NCBI GenBank assembly: GCA_964369265.1
Contig: CAYJEV010000053.1
Coordinates: forward strand, 1-12,743
From: DAMCAP01 sp964369265
GTDB taxonomy: Bacteria > Bacillota > Clostridia > Oscillospirales > Ruminococcaceae
DNA length: 12,743 bases
Direction of reading: 5' to 3'
The notes under the pieces were generated by a model that saw only the letters and a program-made list of their open reading frames with translations, did no database searches and was not told the DNA's origin. The position numbers and the translations under genes were made by a program. Shown piece after piece: positions 6,283 to 12,743 of the stretch (position 1 is the first letter of the stretch; every line of letters starts with the position of its first letter).

Positions 6283-7671
6283 ATGTCTAATAATACTAAT
6301 ATTTTAAGAAATCTCCCAAAGGTTGATGAGCTAATAAATAGCACAAATATAGAGAAGATTGATGCCCCTCAAAAAATAGTCCTAACAGCTGTAAGAGAAA
6401 CTATAGATAATGTAAGAAAAGGTATTTTGGAGGGAAACATAAAAGAAGTCCCTTCTAATGAAGAATTTGCCTTGTTGGTTGAAGCTTATATTAAAAAGAA
6501 AACGACACCTAATCTAAGGCGTGTCATAAATGCTAGTGGTGTTATTTTGCATACAAACTTGGGAAGAGCAATGCTTTCTGAAAAGGCTGCAAAAGCTGTT
6601 TATGATGTTGCTAGAGGATATTCTAATCTTGAATATAATATTGAAGAAGCGAAGCGTGGAAGCAGATACTCTTTGATTGAAGATATACTATGTGAGATAA
6701 CTGGAGCGGAGGCTGCAATGGCAGTTAATAACAATGCCGCTGCTGTTATGCTCGCTTTAGGAGCTATCTGCAAGAATAAAGAAGTTATCATCTCAAGAGG
6801 AGAGCTTGTTGAAATTGGCGGTTCTTTTAGAATACCTGAAATTATGGAGCTCTCTAATAGTACATTAGTTGAGGTTGGAACAACTAATAAAACTCATTAC
6901 AAAGACTACGAACGAGAAATAAACGAACAAACTGCCGCTATCCTCAAAGTTCATACAAGCAATTTCAAGATAATGGGTTTTACAAAAGAGGTTACTATTT
7001 CCGAGCTTTCAGAGCTATGTAAAGAGCGCTCTCTTCCTCTAATTCACGATATTGGCAGCGGTTCTTTTTTATCCTTGGCGGAATACGGCATTGAAGATGA
7101 GCCGACAGTTATGGACTCATTAAATGATGGTGCAGATGTTGTGACCTTTAGTGGCGATAAGCTTCTTGGAGGCCCTCAGGCTGGTATTATTGTTGGCAAG
7201 AAGAAATACATCGATGCTATGAAAAAGCATCCTTTAACTAGAGCAGTTAGAATTGATAAGCTGACTCTTGCTTCGCTTGAAATAACTCTTAGGGAGTACC
7301 TAGATTTAGAGAATGCGAAAAAGCAGATACCAACTTATCAAATGCTTTCCCAAACTAGCGAGGAGCTAAAAAAGAAAGCTCAGCTACTAAAACAAAAAAT
7401 CCAGTCTGCTAGTGATAAACTTGAACTTGAGGTTGTTGTGGAGAAAGGGCAGGTTGGTGGAGGTTCATTGCCAACAGAGTTTATTGATAACTATGCTGTT
7501 GCCATTGCACCAACTAGCATTTCAGTTAATAAGCTTGAAGAAGCATTAAGATTATCTTCAACACCAATTATTGGAAGAATCTCAAAAGAGAGATTGTTGC
7601 TTGATGTTAGAACAATTGATAGAAATGACTTTAAATATATTGCTGATACTATAGGACTTGCAACTAAATAG
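6283..7671 (+). CDS. selA: L-seryl-tRNA(Sec) selenium transferase SelA
   Basis: SelA is a PLP enzyme that converts seryl-tRNA(Sec) to selenocysteyl-tRNA(Sec) using selenophosphate. The 462-residue length is normal for bacterial SelA. Visible signatures include an N-terminal helical region, the GVILHTNLGRA motif (86-96), the conserved segment HDIGSG (255-260) and the PLP-lysine motif SGDKLLGGPQ, with K293 as the expected Schiff-base lysine. The ATG is preceded by AGGAG with a spacer of about seven bases. It is followed 47 bases later by selB, the usual pairing. The protein is cytoplasmic and in the family forms a decamer around tRNA(Sec). Confidence 0.97.
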   Translation: MSNNTNILRNLPKVDELINSTNIEKIDAPQKIVLTAVRETIDNVRKGILEGNIKEVPSNEEFALLVEAYIKKKTTPNLRRVINASGVILHTNLGRAMLSEKAAKAVYDVARGYSNLEYNIEEAKRGSRYSLIEDILCEITGAEAAMAVNNNAAAVMLALGAICKNKEVIISRGELVEIGGSFRIPEIMELSNSTLVEVGTTNKTHYKDYEREINEQTAAILKVHTSNFKIMGFTKEVTISELSELCKERSLPLIHDIGSGSFLSLAEYGIEDEPTVMDSLNDGADVVTFSGDKLLGGPQAGIIVGKKKYIDAMKKHPLTRAVRIDKLTLASLEITLREYLDLENAKKQIPTYQMLSQTSEELKKKAQLLKQKIQSASDKLELEVVVEKGQVGGGSLPTEFIDNYAVAIAPTSISVNKLEEALRLSSTPIIGRISKERLLLDVRTIDRNDFKYIADTIGLATK

Positions 7672-7718
7672 CCAACAAACTTATATTATAATAGTATAGG
7701 GAAGGGAATAATCATAGA

Positions 7719-9620
7719 ATGAAAAACGTAATTATTGGTACTGCTGGGCATGTTGACCATGGAAAAACCAGCTTAATAAAAGCTTTAACTGGTATTGACA
7801 CAGATAGGCTAAAGGAAGAGAAGAAGCGCGGCATAACAATTGAACTTGGGTTTGCGCATATTGATCTGCCTAACGGACAAAAGGTTGGTATTGTCGATGT
7901 TCCAGGGCATGAGAAGTTTATTAAAAATATGTTAGCGGGAGCTGGCGGAGTTGATATAGCGATGCTTATAATAGCTGCCGACGAAGGCTTTATGCCACAA
8001 ACAGAAGAGCATCTTGGGATACTATCTCTTTTGGATATATCTCATGGTGTTGTTGTATTAACAAAGAGCGATTTAGTCGACGAAGACTGGATTGAAATGA
8101 TGAAAGAAGAGCTTTCAGAAAAGCTAAAAGGCTGCTTCCTTGAAAGTGCACCTATAATGCCTATATCTTCTCATACAGGCGCTGGACTGGAAGAGCTTAG
8201 AAACAAATTAGTTGAAATTTACGATGAGATTGAAGATAAAAACACAGCTCTTCCAGCAAGAATACCAGTTGATAGAGTGTTTTCAGTTGATGGATTTGGC
8301 ACAGTTATAACAGGAACTTTAATTGAAGGCTCTTTGAATGAGGGCGATGATGTTATGATTTATCCAGAACAAAAAATGACTAAGGTTAGAAACATTCAGG
8401 TTCATGGAAAAGATGTTAAAACAGCTTTTCCTGGGCAAAGAGTTGCAGTCAACTTAGCTTCTATTAAAAAAACAGAAGTTAAAAGAGGCGATACAATTGC
8501 AAAACCTGATAGCATGACAAATACTAGGATGATAGATGTTAAGCTCTCCATACTTCCAGAGTGCAATCGCTCTATAAATAACGCCTCACGTTTGCATTTC
8601 TATCATGGCACTTCTGATGCACTAGCAAAGGCTGTGCTTCTTGATAGGGATAGCCTTGTGGCTGGTGAGAGCGGCTTTGTACAGTTTAGGCTTAGTGAGG
8701 AAATCGCTGTTAAAAAGGGTGATAGATTTGTAGTGCGCTTTTATTCTCCGCTTGAAACAGTTGGTGGAGGGACTATTATTGATGCAAATCCAGTTAAGCA
8801 TAAGCGATTTAATGACGATAGCATCAAAAACTTAGAGATTAAAGAGATGGGTTCAATTGAAGATAAGCTTGGCACTGCAATATTAGAGGCAAGCCCTTCT
8901 CTAACGCCTTTATCCGATATTGCCTCTGCACTTTCTATTTCTGAGGAGGATATTGACGAGCTTGTAAGCTCTTTGATGGTGGATGATTTGGTAGTTAGAG
9001 TTAATGAAAAAGTTGTGGTACACACAGGCTATCTTCAAACAATTCTAAGAGAGCTTGAAGCGCTTTTAACCACACACCATAAGCAATTCCCTCTGCAAAT
9101 AGGTATAAAAAAAGAAGAGCTTAGAAGCAAGCTTTCAATCAAGGCAGACATTCCAACAACTGATAAAATAATTGCGTTAGTGCTAAAATCTTTCCAAACG
9201 GTTAGCGAGAATAATGGTAGAGTGCATTTAACATCTTTTACTGTTACTTATTCAGATGTTCAGAAGAGAGTGCGTGATGGATTAGTAAAACTATACGATG
9301 CTTCTCCTTTTGCTCCTCCATCACCAGAGGATTTATTAGCAAAGTTCCAGAAAGAAAAAGCGCATTTTCCTCATGTTCATGATGCACTTTTCGCTGATGG
9401 CTATATTATCGCTATTGCACCTGGCATTAACTTTAGAATGTGTGATTATGATATAGCGCTTAACAAACTTAAAGAGCATTTTAGTAGTAACTCTACTATA
9501 ACGCTAGCTCAGTTTAGAGATTATCTCCAAACTTCAAGAAAGTATGCGATGGCTTTACTAGAATTTTTTGATAGAAGAAACATTACTAAAAAAGTTGGCG
9601 ATGAGAGAGTGCTTTTATAG
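7719..9620 (+). CDS. selB: Selenocysteine-specific translation elongation factor SelB
   Basis: SelB delivers selenocysteyl-tRNA(Sec) to UGA codons marked by a SECIS hairpin. The 633-residue protein opens with an EF-Tu-like GTPase domain: G1 GTAGHVDHGKTSL (7-19), G2 RGITIELGF (37-45), G3 DVPGHEKF (60-67) and G4 TKSD (115-118). Beta-barrel domains follow to about residue 340. The C-terminal winged-helix repeats that bind SECIS RNA run to the end, so the length is full. The start fits the family, but its ribosome binding site is weak: AAGGG lies about 12 bases upstream. A TATAAT at 7687-7692 lacks a good -35. The neighbours are selA upstream and a small membrane protein downstream; selC and selD are not in the window. 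Confidence 0.97.
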   Translation: MKNVIIGTAGHVDHGKTSLIKALTGIDTDRLKEEKKRGITIELGFAHIDLPNGQKVGIVDVPGHEKFIKNMLAGAGGVDIAMLIIAADEGFMPQTEEHLGILSLLDISHGVVVLTKSDLVDEDWIEMMKEELSEKLKGCFLESAPIMPISSHTGAGLEELRNKLVEIYDEIEDKNTALPARIPVDRVFSVDGFGTVITGTLIEGSLNEGDDVMIYPEQKMTKVRNIQVHGKDVKTAFPGQRVAVNLASIKKTEVKRGDTIAKPDSMTNTRMIDVKLSILPECNRSINNASRLHFYHGTSDALAKAVLLDRDSLVAGESGFVQFRLSEEIAVKKGDRFVVRFYSPLETVGGGTIIDANPVKHKRFNDDSIKNLEIKEMGSIEDKLGTAILEASPSLTPLSDIASALSISEEDIDELVSSLMVDDLVVRVNEKVVVHTGYLQTILRELEALLTTHHKQFPLQIGIKKEELRSKLSIKADIPTTDKIIALVLKSFQTVSENNGRVHLTSFTVTYSDVQKRVRDGLVKLYDASPFAPPSPEDLLAKFQKEKAHFPHVHDALFADGYIIAIAPGINFRMCDYDIALNKLKEHFSSNSTITLAQFRDYLQTSRKYAMALLEFFDRRNITKKVGDERVLL

Positions 9621-9625
9621 GAGGG
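9619..9625 (+). promoter_or_regulatory. Ribosome binding site of the small zinc-ribbon gene, overlapping the selB stop
   Basis: AGGAGGG begins within the TAG stop of selB (9618-9620). It is only two or three bases from ATG at 9628 but eight to nine bases from an in-frame TTG at 9634. The spacing therefore favours the TTG, although ATG is the commoner start codon. The overlap implies coupling to selB translation. Confidence 0.55.
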
Positions 9626-9627
9626 AA

Positions 9628-9861
9628 ATGATATTGAATAAATTTAAGATCACCTCATTTTTCTCTGTGATTATGTTTATATCAGGCTTAGTCATAATGT
9701 TTTTTCTAACTTCACATTACCTTTATGGAGTAGCTTTAGTTTTAGCCTCAATTGCAATTGACTTTCTAATGCTGAGATGCCCAAATTGCAATATTAGAAA
9801 TTCAGCTTTTTGGTGTTTAACTAAAGAAAACTGTCATAAATGTGGTCAAGAACTTAAATAG
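9628..9861 (+). CDS. Small membrane protein with C-terminal zinc ribbon, function unknown
   Basis: This protein has 77 residues from the ATG at 9628, or 75 from the TTG at 9634, which suits the ribosome binding site better. I do not recognise a named family. Two hydrophobic segments can be seen, FFSVIMFISGLVIMFFL and the stretch from YLYGVALVLA through IDFLML. They are followed directly by a four-cysteine zinc-ribbon-like tail, CPNC with CHKCG. The likely form is a two-pass membrane hairpin with a metal-binding tail on the cytoplasmic side. It begins eight bases after the selB stop and lies before the operon terminator, so it should be co-transcribed with selA-selB. A role in selenium metabolism is suggested only by position. 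Starts further upstream, inside selB, lack a ribosome binding site. Confidence 0.7.
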   Translation: MILNKFKITSFFSVIMFISGLVIMFFLTSHYLYGVALVLASIAIDFLMLRCPNCNIRNSAFWCLTKENCHKCGQELK

Positions 9862-9888
9862 AGGCATAGCCAGAATAGGTTTAATAGC

Positions 9889-9932
9889 AACAAGCCGACA
9901 CTCTCATCAAAATAAAGTGTCGGCTTGTTTTT
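9889..9932 (+). terminator. Rho-independent terminator of the selA-selB operon
   Basis: A perfect 14-bp stem pairs 9889-9902 (AACAAGCCGACACT) with 9916-9929 around a 13-base loop. The GC-rich core is followed by a run of five Ts (9928-9932). It lies 28 bases after the zinc-ribbon gene. Confidence 0.9.
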
Positions 9933-9940
9933 GCATACAA

Positions 9941-9965
9941 AAAAAGAACGGATAAACCGTTCTTT
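9941..9965 (-). terminator. Rho-independent terminator of perR
   Basis: A 9-bp perfect stem pairs 9943-9951 (AAAGAACGG) with 9957-9965 around a 5-base loop. Read on the minus strand, CCGTTC is followed by a continuous T-tract running from the stem to 9939. It lies 13 bases past the perR stop, back to back with the sel terminator. Confidence 0.85.
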
Positions 9966-9977
9966 AAAGTTGAAAAA

Positions 9978-10355
9978 TTAGTGTCCTTGGCATAATGTGC
10001 AGATACCTTGTGCGATAAATTGCCTTTTATTTACCCTAAAGCCAATAGCATCTAAGATAAGATCATCTAAATGAACATCCAAAGGAAGATCTAAATCATA
10101 AATTTTTCCGCAAGAATTGCAGATTAGATGACAGTGTTCGTGAGGAGAGGAATCAAATCTATCTCCGCCATCTGGCATTGAAATCTTTGCAATAACTCCT
10201 TGTTCTGCTAATTGATTTAAGTTTCTATAAACTGTTGCAAGGCTGATATTAGGCATTTCTTGCTTTACCATTATAAAAACTTCATCGGCTGTTGGGTGGT
10301 CTTTATTATCTTTAAGCACATCTTTTATTAGCTCACGTTGTGCAGAATACTTCAT
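9978..10355 (-). CDS. perR: Fur-family regulator, PerR-like peroxide sensor
   Basis: This 125-residue repressor has a winged-helix DNA-binding half (HPTADEVF, NISLATVYRNLN) and a C-terminal metal-binding dimerisation half. Aligned to Bacillus subtilis PerR from memory, all five regulatory ligands occur at a constant offset of 17: H20, D68, H74, H76 and D87 (PerR H37, D85, H91, H93, D104). The structural zinc cysteines C79, C82, C119 and C122 match likewise. PerR senses peroxide by metal-catalysed oxidation of these histidines and represses oxidative stress genes. The ATG is well placed after AAAGGAG, so the missing first helix of about 17 residues is real rather than a wrong start. A second dyad and promoter upstream suggest autoregulation. 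It could instead be a Fur or Zur, but the two aspartates favour PerR. Confidence 0.82.
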   Translation of the reverse strand: MKYSAQRELIKDVLKDNKDHPTADEVFIMVKQEMPNISLATVYRNLNQLAEQGVIAKISMPDGGDRFDSSPHEHCHLICNSCGKIYDLDLPLDVHLDDLILDAIGFRVNKRQFIAQGICTLCQGH

Positions 10356-10400
10356 GCTAAACTCCTTTCGTAGTTGTAAATATTTCCATAAAAACGAATA

Positions 10401-10434
10401 TGATAATTGATATCATTTTCATTATACAGTATAA
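10401..10434. promoter_or_regulatory. Two dyads over the perR promoter, candidate operators
   Basis: The first, TGATAATTGATATCA (10401-10415), is an inverted repeat TGATA-N5-TATCA that matches the 7-1-7 PerR box at about 10 of 14 positions and overlaps the predicted perR transcription start. The second, TTATACAGTATAA (10422-10434), is a perfect 6-1-6 palindrome covering most of the -10. Autorepression by PerR at the first site is a reasonable inference; the regulator of the second is unknown. Confidence 0.5.
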
Positions 10435-10449
10435 CGAGTTAAAAGTCTA
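10421..10449 (-). promoter_or_regulatory. Promoter of perR
   Basis: On the minus strand a perfect -10 TATAAT (10426-10421) is 17 bases from -35 TAGACT (10449-10444), which has 4 of 6 matches. Transcription would start near 10414, giving a leader of about 58 bases before the ATG at 10355. Confidence 0.6.
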
Positions 10450-10489
10450 TAGAAAAATTTAAAAAAATACAATAAATCTGCATATATAA

Positions 10490-10518
10490 TTGCATTTTGT
10501 TATCTTTTGTGTTAGAAT
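10490..10518 (+). promoter_or_regulatory. Promoter of the membrane protein-pncB operon
   Basis: An extended -10 element TGTTAGAAT (10510-10518) lies 17 bases after a partial -35, TTGCAT (10490-10495). The extended TG motif compensates for the weak -35. The start would be near 10525, about 20 bases before the ATG at 10545. It diverges from the perR promoter. Confidence 0.5.
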
Positions 10519-10544
10519 ATTAGATAATAATTTTGGAGGTGTGT

Positions 10545-11111
10545 ATGAGAGCAGGACGCAGAAAAAAGAAAAATAATATAGGTGCAATAATAGTTGTAGT
10601 TATACTAATGATAGGTTTGGCGATTGGCGGGTATTTTTTAACGAAGTCTGGCGATTTATTTGGCATAACTGCTATAGTTATGGCGGATAATAATAGCTCT
10701 TCAAGCGAGGACGCGCCAGAAGAGAACTTAAGAGATAGCCTTGAAGGAATAGCAAATGTTGATCTATCTTTGGTTGAAGCTGATAGTGTTTACGAAGGCG
10801 GAGAAACTGTTGATAGTGTTGATTATTATATAAACACAACTCCTAGTGTTGAGGCTGAAAAATCAACTTTAATAGTCGAGAACCCAATAGGCACTCCATA
10901 CTACTTAGCTGTTGAGCTTTTAGAAGAAGACAAGACAGTTATTTATAGAAGCGGACTTATTCCAGCTGGATATAAGACAGATAATCCAAAACTTAATATT
11001 ACAGCAGAGCCAGGTGAGTATGCCCATATAGTTGTTGTATCTGTTGTTGATAAAGAAACTTTAGAGGTTTTAGGTACTAACGAACATAATGTAATGTTAA
11101 ATGTCAAATAG
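10545..11111 (+). CDS. Single-pass membrane protein with an extracytoplasmic beta-rich domain, function unknown
   Basis: I cannot name this 188-residue protein. A basic N-terminus (RRKKK, 5-9) and a hydrophobic segment (about 12-32) make a signal anchor with the rest outside the cell. A serine-rich acidic linker (49-62) follows. The C-terminal part, about 93-188, alternates strand-like stretches with turns and contains ENPIGTPYY, IYRSGLIPAG and EPGEYAH. This pattern suggests a beta-sandwich domain such as occurs in clostridial surface proteins; that resemblance is from memory. The ATG at 10545 has GGAGG five bases upstream. An in-frame TTG at 10533 overlaps the Shine-Dalgarno sequence and is rejected. 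No sortase motif, lipobox or catalytic motif is seen. It is 14 bases from pncB and shares its transcript. Confidence 0.75.
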   Translation: MRAGRRKKKNNIGAIIVVVILMIGLAIGGYFLTKSGDLFGITAIVMADNNSSSSEDAPEENLRDSLEGIANVDLSLVEADSVYEGGETVDSVDYYINTTPSVEAEKSTLIVENPIGTPYYLAVELLEEDKTVIYRSGLIPAGYKTDNPKLNITAEPGEYAHIVVVSVVDKETLEVLGTNEHNVMLNVK

Positions 11112-11125
11112 ACAAGGAGAAGCAT

Positions 11126-12580
11126 ATGAGTTTCATCAGAGAAGCGCGCAATCTTACCATGCTAACAGATTTTTATGAGATTACAATGGCAAACGGCTAT
11201 TTCTCAAAGGGAATTACAGAAAAAGAGGTTGTTTTTGATCTCTTTTTTAGAAAAGTTCCTGATGGTGGTGGTTTTGCAATTTTTGCAGGGCTTGAACATG
11301 CTATTGAGTATTTGGATAATATAAAGTTTAGCGAGGAAGATATAGAGTATTTAAGAGGCAAGAAAATGTTTAGCGAGGAGTTTTTAAGCTATCTTGCTAA
11401 CTTTAAGCTAACTTGTGATATTTGGGCGATGGAAGAGGGAATGCCAATTTTCCCTGGAGAGCCTGTAATGATAGTTAAAGGCAAGGCGATAGAGGCGCAG
11501 TTTATTGAAACGATGCTATTGCTTTCTATTAACTATCCTTCTCTTGTTGCAACAAAAGGGAATAGAATTGTTAGAGCTGCTGAGGGAAGAAGCATATTAG
11601 AGTTTGGTTCAAGACGAGCTCAGAGCTATGATGCTGCTTTAATTGGGGCGAGAGCTTCTTATATTGGTGGCTGCCATGCGACAGCTTGTGTTATGGCTGA
11701 GCAATGCTTTGGCATACCTGTTGTTGGGACTATGGCCCATAGTTGGGTGCAGATGTTTGAGAGCGAGTATGAAGCTTTTAAGACATATGCTAGTGTATAT
11801 CCTAATAACTGCACTCTTTTAATTGACACATACGATGTGTTAAGAAGCGGCATTCCTAATGCGATTAAAGTTTTCGATGAAGTGCTAAAGCCTATGGGAG
11901 TTCGTCCTTATGGTGTTAGAATTGATAGTGGAGATATTTCATATTTATCTAAAAAAGCAAGGGTGCTTTTAGATGAGGCAGGGTATTCTGATGTTAAAAT
12001 TATAGCTTCAAATGCGCTTAATGAGTATATTATTAGGGAGCTTGTGCATCAAGATTCTAAAATTGATGGATTTGGTGTTGGCGAAAATTTAATTACTAGC
12101 CGTTCTGAGCCTGTTTTTGGTGGTGTGTATAAGCTTGTTGCTGTTTCTAATGACGAGGGTGTATTAGAGGGAAGAATAAAGCTTTCTGAAAGCCCAGAGA
12201 AGATAACGACACCAGGCTTCAAGATGGTGTATCGCTTATATAATAGAGAAACTGGAAAAGCAGAGGCTGATTATATTACCTTAGCTGAAGAAACTGTTGA
12301 CGATACAAAACCGCTGACTATTTTTGATCCTAATGCACACTGGAAGCAGAAAACACTTGAAAACTTTAAGGCTGTTCCTATACTAAAGCATATTTACAAA
12401 AAAGGAGAGAGGGTTTATCAGTTACCAACTCTTGAAACGATACGACAAAAAAGCAAGACAGAGATAGACAACTTATGGGTTGAGTTGCTTCGTTTTGAAT
12501 TTCCGCACAAATATTATGTGGACTATTCTGAAAAGCTATGGACATTAAAGCAAACTATGCTTGCTAGCACTAGAAAGTAG
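11126..12580 (+). CDS. pncB: Nicotinate phosphoribosyltransferase
   Basis: PncB joins nicotinate to PRPP, with ATP, to make nicotinate mononucleotide in the NAD salvage pathway. At 484 residues it fits the long Gram-positive form. Visible motifs are the N-terminal LTDFYEITMA (12-21), FGSRRAQ (160-166), GTMAHSW (201-207) with H205 as the expected phosphorylated histidine, LLIDTYD (231-237) and RIDSGD (265-270). The tail after about 400 is the C-terminal extension typical of this form. The ATG has GGAG six bases upstream. It follows the membrane protein gene by 14 bases and is followed by a terminator. The protein is cytoplasmic. NAD supply fits with the NAD-reducing Rnf complex nearby, although they are separate operons. 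Confidence 0.95.
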   Translation: MSFIREARNLTMLTDFYEITMANGYFSKGITEKEVVFDLFFRKVPDGGGFAIFAGLEHAIEYLDNIKFSEEDIEYLRGKKMFSEEFLSYLANFKLTCDIWAMEEGMPIFPGEPVMIVKGKAIEAQFIETMLLLSINYPSLVATKGNRIVRAAEGRSILEFGSRRAQSYDAALIGARASYIGGCHATACVMAEQCFGIPVVGTMAHSWVQMFESEYEAFKTYASVYPNNCTLLIDTYDVLRSGIPNAIKVFDEVLKPMGVRPYGVRIDSGDISYLSKKARVLLDEAGYSDVKIIASNALNEYIIRELVHQDSKIDGFGVGENLITSRSEPVFGGVYKLVAVSNDEGVLEGRIKLSESPEKITTPGFKMVYRLYNRETGKAEADYITLAEETVDDTKPLTIFDPNAHWKQKTLENFKAVPILKHIYKKGERVYQLPTLETIRQKSKTEIDNLWVELLRFEFPHKYYVDYSEKLWTLKQTMLASTRK

Positions 12581-12632
12581 TCGCTTACATAGCTAAAGTA
12601 TTACTCTAAAAGTTATTTAAGTAATCATATGT

Positions 12633-12688
12633 AATAAGAACTTTGCTATTTGTGGGTTTACCCTAAGCGAAGTTCTTATTTTATTTTT
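12633..12688 (+). terminator. Rho-independent terminator of pncB
   Basis: An 11-bp stem pairs 12633-12643 (AATAAGAACTT) with 12670-12680. It extends inward by a wobble pair and GCT/AGC pairing, and has a small GGG-TTTA-CCC hairpin inside. A T-rich tract follows directly (12679-12688). It lies about 50 bases after the pncB stop. Confidence 0.8.
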
Positions 12689-12714
12689 CTAATCTCAGAA
12701 AAAGCTTATATGCT

Positions 12715-12743
12715 AAAAAGGACACTCAAAAATTGAATGTCCT
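12715..12743 (-). terminator. Terminator for a convergent gene beyond the right edge
   Basis: Arms AGGACA (12719-12724) and TGTCCT (12738-12743) pair, continue through one mismatch, and add four more pairs around a 3-base loop. On the minus strand the stem is followed by TTTTT (12719-12715). The window ends at the outer base of the stem, so the gene it serves lies outside. Confidence 0.65.

Noticed and set aside
7687..7692. TATAAT between selA and selB as an internal promoter.
   Set aside because: No -35-like hexamer at 16-18 bases and no extended TG element; the region is AT-rich.
9568..9627. Upstream start for the zinc-ribbon protein inside selB, giving 97 residues.
   Set aside because: No ribosome binding site precedes it, it overlaps selB by over 50 bases, and the added residues are simply the shadow of selB coding sequence.
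10533..10544. TTG start four codons upstream for the membrane protein before pncB.
   Set aside because: The TTG overlaps the GGAGG Shine-Dalgarno sequence, which is ideally spaced for the ATG at 10545.
12585..12634. Nested short inverted repeats (TTACAT/ATGTAA and ATTACT/AGTAAT) just before the pncB terminator.
   Set aside because: Each is only 6 AT-rich base pairs with long loops, and the outer arm overlaps the terminator stem; chance is the simplest explanation.

Overview
The window looks like a chromosomal segment from a low-GC anaerobic Firmicute, probably class Clostridia. Three things suggest this: a six-gene Rnf complex in the clostridial order C-D-G-E-A-B, a selenocysteine operon, and a short PerR-type regulator. 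The DNA is AT-rich, Shine-Dalgarno sequences are strong, and GTG and TTG starts are common. I see no insertion sequence, phage gene, CRISPR array, rRNA or tRNA. The genus cannot be told from the sequence alone.

Layout. Bases 117-902 (+) encode a PHP-family phosphoesterase resembling histidinol-phosphatase. A tandem pair of hairpins (932-1005) separates it from the convergent rnfCDGEAB operon, which runs on the minus strand from 5987 down to 1071. The 295-base divergent region 5988-6282 holds weak promoter candidates for both directions and an unusual 11-bp inverted repeat. On the plus strand follow selA (6283-7671), selB (7719-9620) and a small membrane zinc-ribbon protein (9628-9861), closed by a strong terminator. 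A PerR-like regulator lies on the minus strand (9978-10355), with its own terminator and a promoter covered by two dyads. Diverging from it, an operon at 10545-12580 encodes an uncharacterised single-pass membrane protein and nicotinate phosphoribosyltransferase, ending in a terminator. A minus-strand terminator at the right edge implies a convergent gene beyond the window.

Function. Most genes concern redox and energy metabolism. Rnf couples ferredoxin oxidation and NAD+ reduction to ion pumping. PncB salvages nicotinate for NAD. SelA and SelB make and insert selenocysteine. PerR senses peroxide. No complete new system is evident. The least explained parts are the two small membrane proteins (9628-9861 and 10545-11111), the cysteine-rich tail of RnfE, the double dyad at the perR promoter, and the inverted repeat between rnf and sel.
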